Assembly (NCBI GenBank): GCA_946404585.1
Contig: CAMJEC010000060.1
Span: 1-5,816 of the forward strand
Length of the DNA: 5,816 nucleotides
Origin: an uncultured Caryophanales bacterium
GTDB lineage: Bacteria; Bacillota_I; Bacilli_A; RFN20; CAG-826
Direction of reading: 5' to 3'
Shown here: one piece after another, positions 1-4,494 of the stretch
How positions within the stretch are numbered: the first letter of the stretch is position 1
How the letters are laid out: every line of letters starts with the position of its first letter
Program-made: the position numbers and the translations under genes
The notes under the pieces: model-generated
What the model saw: the letters and a program-made list of their open reading frames with translations, nothing else
What the model was told of the DNA's origin: nothing
Database searches by the model: none

Positions 1-718
1 CTTCAATTTCTTCACCGTTGAAGCTACCTGTGCTTGTTTTACCATAGAAACTAGCACACTTTAAGCCATTAATTTTAACTGCACCAGTAGAGGCTTCCAC
101 TCTTGCTTCACCCACGACTTCAGTGTTTTCCACTAAGACACTACCTGTAGAGGCTTTTGCATATAATTTATTAGCGGTAGCGTTTTTAATAGCAACACTA
201 CCAGTGGAGGCTCTAGCCTCAATATCACCAGTAACTTTGTTATTAAGTTTAATGCTACCAGTACTAGCAACAGCTTTAACACTAGTGAATGTATAGTCGC
301 TAGAAACATCTAAAGCACCAGTGGATGAATCATAATTTAATGATTCGCAATTAGTTTCTGGTAAATAAATAGTGACTTTCATTGGTCTAAAATCAAAGTT
401 GAAGAACCATCTTTCAAACCATCTACGGTTATCAATTGTTTTGATCTTTAATAAGCCATCTTGCACAGTGACTTCGTGATAAACTTTTTCTTTTTCTTCA
501 CAAACGACTAAGCCTTTGCCATCGTTTGCTTTAACTAATTCCACATCTGCGGTAGCGGTATGGATATCGAAGTTTTTGATTTCTTCATTGATTTCATGTC
601 TATTAGTGACAAAGTTATCACTTCTTCTACCTTTAACAACGTTATATCCCACGATTACCGCACCAGCGCCTAAGGCAACACTGCCGACGACGATTAATGC
701 AACAAATATTCCTTTCAT
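1..718 (-). CDS. Membrane-anchored DUF4097 (Toastrack-type) beta-solenoid protein, C-terminus cut by window edge
   Basis: An open frame of 239 codons runs off the left edge with no stop; it starts at the ATG ending at 718. Residues 4-28 form one hydrophobic, Gly/Ala/Val-rich membrane segment followed by a basic stop (KGRR), so the rest probably lies outside the cell. Residues 45-120 are a beta-rich lead-in with aromatic WFERWFFNF near 100-108. From residue 131 a ladder begins: STG motifs at 132, 152, 171, 190, 210 and 229, each followed by A or S and a hydrophobic residue. The 19-20 residue period is one rung of a right-handed beta-helix, as expected for DUF4097/putative adhesin (Toastrack) domains. 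It is the third gene of the PadR-HAAS operon, 8 nt after the HAAS stop; an AAGGA motif 5 nt before the ATG, and a GGAG 12 nt before it inside the end of the upstream gene, support the start. Family assignment is confident. The role (envelope-stress sensing or surface scaffold) is inferred from context. Confidence 0.87.
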   Translation of the reverse strand, partial: MKGIFVALIVVGSVALGAGAVIVGYNVVKGRRSDNFVTNRHEINEEIKNFDIHTATADVELVKANDGKGLVVCEEKEKVYHEVTVQDGLLKIKTIDNRRWFERWFFNFDFRPMKVTIYLPETNCESLNYDSSTGALDVSSDYTFTSVKAVASTGSIKLNNKVTGDIEARASTGSVAIKNATANKLYAKASTGSVLVENTEVVGEARVEASTGAVKINGLKCASFYGKTSTGSFNGEEIE

Positions 719-726
719 AATAATCC

Positions 727-1311
727 TTATCTCCTTTTCTTTCTGATAAAGGCACTTTTGATGCCAATTATCATGAATCTAGTTAAACGGAACATACCTT
801 TGGTAACTCCATAACAGGCAAATGCCATAAGGATAGTACCACCGAAGCCTAATAAAGCTCCTCCTAAGTAATATGTATCTGCTAGACCTGAGCCGATGTA
901 TCCTAATATGCCCCAAATCATGGTGGCAATCATGCTCACTTCAATTGAGTAGACGGCAATTGCACCACTCCACATCACGACGATGCCTGCAAATGTTAAT
1001 GCAATAGCGGTAATTACAAGTGGAAGCCAGAATGGGAATGAGAAGATAATAATCAATACTTCCCAACCTCTGAGTCTTCTCTTTGGTTTCATCTTGTGCT
1101 TCACTAAGCTCACAAGCGGTGTATCTTTAGCGATTTCTCTTACTACTTCATCCACAGTACCGATTTCGTTAATCGCTTCTTCTTCGCTTTTACCTTCATC
1201 GATACGGTCATTTATCATTTCTTCATAGAAGCTAACGCGGTTTTCAATTTCCTCATCGGGAAGACCGACTAATTTACTTCTAAGTTCATCTAAGAATTGT
1301 TGTTTGTTCAT
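727..1311 (-). CDS. HAAS/DUF1700 domain membrane protein
   Basis: A 194-residue protein. The frame is open upstream to 1365, but the ATG ending at 1311 is chosen because it has GGGAGG 10 nt upstream, overlaps the padR stop by one base (TAATG), and gives the canonical family N-terminus MNKQQFLDEL. Residues 1-62 are the alpha-helical HAAS region, rich in Glu and Asp, with the typical LPDEEIENRVSFYEEMI segment followed by an EGKSEEEAINEIG segment. Residues 66-82 are basic and probably cytosolic. From about 84 to 170 there are three or four hydrophobic helices (near 84-104, 105-122, 124-142 and 149-169), and the C-terminus is basic (KKRR). In this family the HAAS domain is cytosolic and is nearly always encoded beside a PadR regulator and a DUF4097 protein, exactly as here. 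Coupling is tight on both sides. The biochemical function of HAAS proteins is poorly known; a link between membrane state and the PadR repressor is an inference. Confidence 0.9.
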   Translation of the reverse strand: MNKQQFLDELRSKLVGLPDEEIENRVSFYEEMINDRIDEGKSEEEAINEIGTVDEVVREIAKDTPLVSLVKHKMKPKRRLRGWEVLIIIFSFPFWLPLVITAIALTFAGIVVMWSGAIAVYSIEVSMIATMIWGILGYIGSGLADTYYLGGALLGFGGTILMAFACYGVTKGMFRLTRFMIIGIKSAFIRKKRR

Positions 1312-1625
1312 TAATATCTTTCCTCCCTTTCTATGAAGGCGTAAATCTCCATAATTTCTTTCCATTCGTTTTTGAAGTCTTCAATTCTTCTTAAGCCATT
1401 CGGTGTGATGTGATAATACTTACGAAGCCGGCCTTCGTATTCCGCGGAGCGCACCACTAGCATGTTGGCTTCTTCCAAACGCTTCAAAATGGTATAGAGT
1501 GTGGATTCAGATAATTCAAGAATAGGTTTTAAGTCTTTAATGATCTTGTAGCCATAGGAATCTTCGTTCTTAATAGCCGCTAAGACACAGACATCTAGTA
1601 CACCTCTTTTTAATTGAGCATCCAT
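1311..1625 (-). CDS. PadR-family winged-helix transcriptional regulator
   Basis: A 104-residue protein that is essentially one PadR winged-helix domain. Residues 5-33 (LKRGVLDVCVLAAI, then SYGYKIIKDL) form the first two helices. Residues 38-52 (LSESTLYTILKRLEE) are the recognition helix with the family's S-x-x-T-L-Y-x-x-L-x-R-L-E pattern. Residues 54-73 (NMLVVRSAEYEGRLRKYYHI) are the beta wing, followed by TPNGLRRIEDF and a short dimerisation helix to residue 104. Length matches the small PadR subgroup. The ATG has AAGAGGT 5 nt upstream. It is the first gene of the operon with the HAAS and DUF4097 genes and overlaps the HAAS start by one base. PadR proteins of this type usually repress their own operon; repeats over the promoter at 1629-1667 fit that. 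R66 uses CGG, the only CGG codon I found in the window. Family call is secure; the ligand or signal is unknown. Confidence 0.93.
   Translation of the reverse strand: MDAQLKRGVLDVCVLAAIKNEDSYGYKIIKDLKPILELSESTLYTILKRLEEANMLVVRSAEYEGRLRKYYHITPNGLRRIEDFKNEWKEIMEIYAFIEREERY
1322..1327 (-). promoter_or_regulatory. Ribosome binding site deciding the HAAS gene start
   Basis: GGGAGG on the minus strand lies 10 nt before the ATG ending at 1311, inside the last codons of padR. It argues for the downstream start and against the in-frame ATG at 1365, which lies within padR and would add 18 non-family residues. The two genes are likely translationally coupled. Confidence 0.75.
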
Positions 1626-1628
1626 AGC

Positions 1629-1667
1629 ATACCTCTTTTCACGGTATACATCATATCACGAGGTATA
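1629..1667 (-). promoter_or_regulatory. Candidate PadR operator overlapping the promoter
   Basis: Two kinds of symmetry overlap the promoter. A direct repeat, TATACC-TC-GTGA (1656-1667) and TATACC-GTGA (1639-1648), flanks the -10 box about two helical turns apart on the minus strand. A seven-base inverted repeat, ATACCTC (1629-1635) and GAGGTAT (1660-1666), encloses the same region. A palindromic GTATAC sits at 1644-1649. The upstream arm lies before the predicted transcription start, so this is more likely a DNA operator than an mRNA hairpin. That PadR binds here is inferred from the usual autorepression in the family. Confidence 0.45.
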
Positions 1668-1677
1668 TAGGTGTCAA
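1650..1677 (-). promoter_or_regulatory. Sigma-A-type promoter of the PadR-HAAS-DUF4097 operon
   Basis: On the minus strand, TTGACA (1672-1677, perfect consensus) is followed after 16 nt by TATGAT (1650-1655, five of six matches). The predicted start is near 1643, giving a leader of about 18 nt that contains the AAGAGGT ribosome site of padR. This is the best promoter match in the window. Assignment is from sequence only. Confidence 0.75.
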
Positions 1678-1701
1678 GACCTTTTTAAAGATTTTTGCAA
1701 G

Positions 1702-1732
1702 AAAAAAGCGCTACCCATAATTTTGGGAGCGC
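1702..1732 (-). terminator. Intrinsic terminator of the flavodoxin-family gene
   Basis: Read on the minus strand, GCGCT pairs with AGCGC and inner CCC with GGG (one bulged base), giving a GC-rich stem at 1708-1716/1725-1732 with an AT-rich loop, followed directly by six U residues. It starts about 20 nt after the TAG stop of the gene and separates it from the padR promoter. Confidence 0.85.
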
Positions 1733-1752
1733 CATCTTCGTGTACGCGTATC

Positions 1753-2313
1753 CTATAGTATACTTGTAAGCCAGTTCTTGATCACTTTTTTGACATGATT
1801 TTTATCCGCTTGTGTATCACTACCATTGATAGAAATACCTTTTAAGACTTTGTTGTTTGGATACATTTCAATTAAATGATCGTCAATTCCTTTTAGACCA
1901 GAGCCAGCGTGAGTGGCGAAAGGAATGAGAGTCTTATCAGTTAAATCGTGATTGTCTAAGAATGTGTAGTTGATCATTGGCCAGTAGAAGAACCAAGCTG
2001 GTCCACCGATAAATATATATTTATATTTGGCAAAATCTGGTACATCTTCTTGATACATAGGACGGGCGTTACTGTCGATATCCTTTTTGGATATCTCAAG
2101 AAGTGGGCGATAATCATTTGGATAATGTTCGTCAATAGAAACAAGCTGGAATAAATCCGCGTGAAGTTCATCTCTGATGATTTCCGCTAAGTTAGCGGTA
2201 TTGCCTTTAGTTAGCATGCCATTAGCTTGAAACCCTTTAGCGGAGAAATAGACCACTAATTTGTCAGTGTTACTTTTCGCGGCTTTGAAGTACTTGCTCT
2301 TTTTTGCTTTCAT
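1753..2313 (-). CDS. Flavodoxin-family protein (Flavodoxin_4-like)
   Basis: A 186-residue protein predicted to bind FMN and carry electrons or reduce small substrates in the cytosol. After a basic N-terminal tail (1-17), residues 18-26 form the first beta strand (KLVVYFSAK). The phosphate-binding loop follows with an insert before GNT at 37-39 (KGNTANLAEII), an arrangement I associate with the lactic-type Flavodoxin_4 group. Residues 98-106 (KYIFIGGPA) and 107-118 (WFFYWPMINYTF) give the aromatic loop expected to stack on the flavin. Residues 128-140 (TLIPFATHAGSGL) match the family's conserved F-x-T-H-x-G-S-G segment. Length is normal for the group. AAAGGAG and GGAAG lie just upstream of the ATG. 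It is monocistronic, with its own promoter and terminator between a tRNA gene and the PadR operon. Physiological partner is unknown; TAG is used as stop, whereas the other complete genes use TAA. Confidence 0.88.
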   Translation of the reverse strand: MKAKKSKYFKAAKSNTDKLVVYFSAKGFQANGMLTKGNTANLAEIIRDELHADLFQLVSIDEHYPNDYRPLLEISKKDIDSNARPMYQEDVPDFAKYKYIFIGGPAWFFYWPMINYTFLDNHDLTDKTLIPFATHAGSGLKGIDDHLIEMYPNNKVLKGISINGSDTQADKNHVKKVIKNWLTSIL

Positions 2314-2361
2314 TTATCTTCCTCTCCTTTCTCTTTTCTTTTCGGTCCAAAAGAAAGCAAT

Positions 2362-2390
2362 ATCTTACATTATTCTTTTACTTTAGTAAA
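2362..2390 (-). promoter_or_regulatory. Probable promoter of the flavodoxin-family gene with an overlapping palindrome
   Basis: On the minus strand, TTTACT (2385-2390) and TAAGAT (2362-2367) are separated by 17 nt; each matches consensus at four positions. The predicted start is near 2355, leaving a leader of about 40 nt. A six-base inverted repeat, TTTACT-TT-AGTAAA (2377-2390), covers the -35 box and could be an operator, although short AT-rich palindromes occur by chance. The rest of the gap from 2391 to 2450 shows nothing beyond AT-rich sequence. Confidence 0.4.
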
Positions 2391-2450
2391 GAAGAGATTT
2401 TAGATATTTTTTGTCACTTATTTTTTATTAAGAATCTATCAAAACAAATT

Positions 2451-2480
2451 AAAGAAAAAAGTCCTGAAATTAATCAGGAC
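2451..2480 (-). terminator. Intrinsic terminator downstream of tRNA-Arg
   Basis: On the minus strand a perfect seven-pair stem, GTCCTGA with TCAGGAC (2461-2467/2474-2480) and a six-base AT loop, is followed by UUUUUUCUUU. It lies 13 nt after the CCA end of the tRNA and would end transcripts from the tRNA promoter and any readthrough from the upstream lipoprotein gene. Confidence 0.87.
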
Positions 2481-2493
2481 TATTAATTCATTT

Positions 2494-2571
2494 TGGTGCG
2501 CTTGACGCGACTTAAACGCGTGACCTCAACCTTCGGAGGGTTGCGCTCTAATTCAACTGAGCTACAAGCGC
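2494..2571 (-). tRNA. tRNA-Arg (anticodon CCG), CCA encoded, with A19/U56
   Basis: A full cloverleaf folds on the minus strand. The acceptor GCGCTTG pairs with CAAGCGC, followed by discriminator A and an encoded CCA (2494-2496). The D stem is GCTC/GAGC, the anticodon stem CAACC/GGTTG, and the T stem ACGCG/CGCGT; all are perfectly paired. The anticodon loop CTCCGAA places CCG at 2534-2536, reading the arginine codon CGG. T8, A14, G15 with C48, G18, A21, T33, T54, T55 and A58 are all standard. Two positions are not: 19 is A (2553; D loop AGTTGAATTA) and 56 is T (2514; T loop TTTAAGT). These two bases normally form the G19-C56 pair that locks the tRNA elbow; here they could form A-U instead. The gene lies between the lipoprotein gene and a strong terminator. 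Confidence 0.95.
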
Positions 2572-2578
2572 AGTATCT

Positions 2579-2584
2579 ATTATA
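2579..2584 (-). promoter_or_regulatory. -10 box of the tRNA-Arg promoter
   Basis: A perfect TATAAT on the minus strand ends 7 nt before the first base of the tRNA, so initiation would fall at or within a base or two of the mature 5' end. No good -35 box is visible at 15-18 nt spacing; the closest sequences (CTTAAA, TCTTAA) match weakly. Readthrough from the upstream lipoprotein gene is an alternative source of the transcript. Confidence 0.5.
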
Positions 2585-2611
2585 GCGCATCTCCAATTTC
2601 TTTAAGATGGA

Positions 2612-3679
2612 TTATTTATCTCTTAATAAATTGTTATTGATGATGAGTTCACCATAGGCTTTACCAAGGATGTAAGCATCTTTGGTGTTGTAGTGATATG
2701 TGTTATAACCGCCAGCGGCATCATCACCGACTTCTAAGCCTAAACCACCTTCACCATGGCCAGCATCGATGCAGAAGTTTAAGTCATCTTCTGATTCATT
2801 AGCAATCGCTAATTTAGCATTATTAGCGGCGGTACCATAGTTCAATGTGCTCTTACCCTTGCCATCATAGATGGTGCAGTCCAAGAAAGCGATCTTATCT
2901 GGGTCTTCATCAAGAGCGTAACTCTTGAATTCTTCTTTGAAGTCATTGAGAAGAGTTCTCATATATGTTTCATATTTAGTGTTACCACCATCGGATTCAC
3001 CTTGGTGCCAAATGAAACCTTTTAAGACTGGGACTTTACCAGTTTCTTCAATGGCTTCTAAGCAGTTATGTGTGTATGTCTTTAATAAATAGAATAATGA
3101 TTCTTTTGGGTCATCATTACGGCTCTTCCAGTCTGGGTCACCGTTTCTATAGTTACCATTTTCAAAACCACTACCGGAGAAGGCGCATTTCACTAAGTGA
3201 ACTGGGTTTTCTTCTGTGGCGTATTCAGCGATGGTATTAGCGATACCTAATTCAGGACCGAAGAATGGGTTTGGATTATCGCCTTTATCACCAACACCCA
3301 TACCAACTTTTGTTGGTTTGAAGTTAGGGGTTAATCTCGCTTCAGGTGTGGATTTGTCTGGGCTAGCGGTATGGGCTTGTGTCCAGCCACTTGGATGATA
3401 GAAACCATAGAAAGAAGTCTTAACTGATGGAATACCTTCAGAAACAGGAGTGAAATCCATACCTTCTTGTTCAAAGTATTCTTTTAATAATTCTTTCTTA
3501 CTTGTTGGATGTGTCCAATAAGTACTACCTTCCATATTGGATTGACCAGAAAGAACGAAGACATCAACGTGCGTATTGTCTGGTTCTGGCTGTGGTTCTG
3601 GTTTAGCGTTATTACAAGCCACTAAAGAAGTAGCGACTAAGGCGCTTAAAAATAAAAATCTCTTTTGTAATTTCATCAT
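2612..3679 (-). CDS. Surface lipoprotein, sialate O-acetylesterase-like (SASA/SGNH) carbohydrate esterase
   Basis: A 355-residue lipoprotein. Residues 1-21 are a signal peptide (basic KLQKR, hydrophobic core) ending in the lipobox L-V-A-C, with Cys22 as the predicted lipidation site. A Pro/Glu-rich linker follows (26-35). The catalytic domain begins at 38: VDVFVLSGQSNMEG holds the nucleophile block, Ser47 in GQSNM. GPELGIA (141-147) is the next conserved block, and FIWHQGESDGG (222-232) is the family's W-x-Q-G-E-x-D block. Near the C-terminus, DAGH (305-308) has the D-x-x-H form, while YHYNTKDAYILGKAYGE (328-344) has the usual His-plus-helix placement, so the catalytic His is either 308 or 329. 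Family members remove acetyl groups from sialic acids or from acetylated xylan and similar glycans. AGGAG sits 5 nt before the first of two adjacent ATGs; the second is also possible. It is divergent from a TetR regulator and sugar symporter, fitting extracellular glycan use. Substrate is unknown. Confidence 0.87.
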   Translation of the reverse strand: MMKLQKRFLFLSALVATSLVACNNAKPEPQPEPDNTHVDVFVLSGQSNMEGSTYWTHPTSKKELLKEYFEQEGMDFTPVSEGIPSVKTSFYGFYHPSGWTQAHTASPDKSTPEARLTPNFKPTKVGMGVGDKGDNPNPFFGPELGIANTIAEYATEENPVHLVKCAFSGSGFENGNYRNGDPDWKSRNDDPKESLFYLLKTYTHNCLEAIEETGKVPVLKGFIWHQGESDGGNTKYETYMRTLLNDFKEEFKSYALDEDPDKIAFLDCTIYDGKGKSTLNYGTAANNAKLAIANESEDDLNFCIDAGHGEGGLGLEVGDDAAGGYNTYHYNTKDAYILGKAYGELIINNNLLRDK

Positions 3680-3708
3680 TACGTCTCCTATTTTGTTTGA
3701 GCAAAAAC

Positions 3709-3714
3709 ATTATA
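3709..3714 (-). promoter_or_regulatory. -10 box of the esterase lipoprotein gene
   Basis: A perfect TATAAT on the minus strand would start transcription near 3702, about 22 nt before the ATG and just ahead of the AGGAG site. The sequence 17 nt upstream (TTTTTA) is a poor -35 box, so activation or an AT-rich upstream element may contribute. Call based on position and sequence only. Confidence 0.45.
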
Positions 3715-3769
3715 CATTACATCTTTATAAATAAAAACACACATTTTTTGAATATTTTTCATTTTTTAT

Positions 3770-3798
3770 TTGCTTTATTTTTATATTAAAGATATATT
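3770..3798 (+). promoter_or_regulatory. Possible promoter of the TetR-symporter operon
   Basis: TTGCTT (3770-3775) and TATATT (3793-3798) are separated by 17 nt. The -10 matches at five of six positions, the -35 at three. Start would be near 3805, giving a leader of about 40 nt that contains the inverted repeat at 3801-3837. The whole intergenic stretch is very AT-rich, so other -10-like hexamers exist (for example TATCAT at 3833). Confidence 0.35.
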
Positions 3799-3800
3799 GT

Positions 3801-3837
3801 TGATAGAAAGATTATCGTTTTGAGAGTTAATCTATCA
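3801..3837. promoter_or_regulatory. Candidate TetR-type operator (inverted repeat)
   Basis: TGATAGA (3801-3807) and TCTATCA (3831-3837) are perfect inverted seven-base arms 23 nt apart. A further TATC at 3813-3816 makes a closer GATA/TATC pair with the first arm. The element sits just after the predicted -10 and before the regulator's start codon, where a self-repressing TetR protein would be expected to bind. Binding is inferred; arm spacing is wider than in many TetR operators. Confidence 0.35.
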
Positions 3838-3844
3838 TAGTGTT

Positions 3845-4462
3845 ATGAGTTTAAAAGATGTAAAAATGAATTTTTTAGTCGACATCGCAACAGATTTATT
3901 TATCTGTCGTTCTATTCAAGATGTCACCATCAAGGATATCGCGGTGTCCGCTCAGGTGGGTGAAGCCACCATTTACCGTTATTTTGGTAAGAAGCAGGCC
4001 ATCGTTATTTATGCCGCGATGAAATTACAAAAAGAAGTCAACACTTTATACTTCAAACTAAGTGAAGGTAGAACTGGATTTGAAAAACTAAAGATTTTCT
4101 ATCTCAGTTACTTGCAAATCTTCATCCATCATCCAGAATTCTACAAGTTTATTAATGAGTTTGATTCATTCATTAGTAGCGAGGATCCTACAAGCAGTGA
4201 TGTCATCGACCCATATGAATCGGTCGTTGGTCAATATGAGAAGGTTTATATGAAAGCCTACGATGAAGGTATTAAAGATGGGTCCGTTAAGGAACAAAGA
4301 GACATATCGATGTTCTACTTTGCCACCACTCACGCCTTACTTGAGCTTTGTAAGAAACTTTCCATCAAAGCGGCTGTGCTCAATCAAGATAAAGTTATTG
4401 AGAAACAGGCGCAAGTTGAATGCATGATTGATATCGTTCTATCAACACTCAACAACAATTAA
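3845..4462 (+). CDS. TetR/AcrR-family transcriptional regulator
   Basis: A 205-residue protein. Residues 8-50 form the TetR N-terminal DNA-binding domain: a first helix (MNFLVDIATDLFI), then VTIKDIAVSAQVGEATIYRY at 27-46 followed by FGKKQ, the standard helix-turn-helix with the T-I-Y-R-Y-F-x-x-K signature. Residues 51-205 are helical and variable, forming the ligand-binding and dimer domain, with aromatic-rich segments near 84-110 and 157-170. Total length is typical. The start is uncertain: no Shine-Dalgarno precedes ATG 3845, and the in-frame ATG at 3866 (residue 8) also lacks one but would still give a complete domain. It is 32 nt upstream of the GPH symporter gene and probably co-transcribed, suggesting that it represses uptake until the transported sugar or a derivative binds. 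Effector is unknown. Confidence 0.9.
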   Translation: MSLKDVKMNFLVDIATDLFICRSIQDVTIKDIAVSAQVGEATIYRYFGKKQAIVIYAAMKLQKEVNTLYFKLSEGRTGFEKLKIFYLSYLQIFIHHPEFYKFINEFDSFISSEDPTSSDVIDPYESVVGQYEKVYMKAYDEGIKDGSVKEQRDISMFYFATTHALLELCKKLSIKAAVLNQDKVIEKQAQVECMIDIVLSTLNNN

Positions 4463-4494
4463 TCGGGGACATAATTTAAAAAGGGAGACAAATT

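Noticed and set aside
983..1228. Plus-strand open frame opposite the HAAS gene (also similar ones at 516-746 and 3216-3398)
   Set aside because: They lie antisense to well-supported genes, lack ribosome sites, and have Ser/Ile/Pro-rich translations typical of reverse-strand shadows.
1312..1365. Extending the HAAS gene to an upstream ATG at 1365
   Set aside because: The extra 18 residues do not match the family and lie inside padR, while the ATG ending at 1311 has a strong ribosome site and the canonical MNKQQF start.
1743..1750. Perfect palindrome TACGCGTA after the flavodoxin stop
   Set aside because: Eight bases, no paired copy and no contextual link; chance is the simpler explanation.
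1753..2313. The insert between the first strand and GNT of the flavodoxin as a novelty
   Set aside because: I recall comparable inserts in Flavodoxin_4-type proteins of lactobacilli and relatives, so it is probably normal for the group.
2304..2486. A 60-codon plus-strand open frame between the flavodoxin gene and the tRNA
   Set aside because: It overlaps the flavodoxin promoter, leader and the tRNA terminator, is Phe/Lys-rich as expected of AT-rich noncoding DNA, and resembles no family.
2494..2571. tRNA gene as an integration site for a mobile element
   Set aside because: No integrase gene, no direct repeat of the tRNA 3' end and no mobile-element genes are visible nearby.
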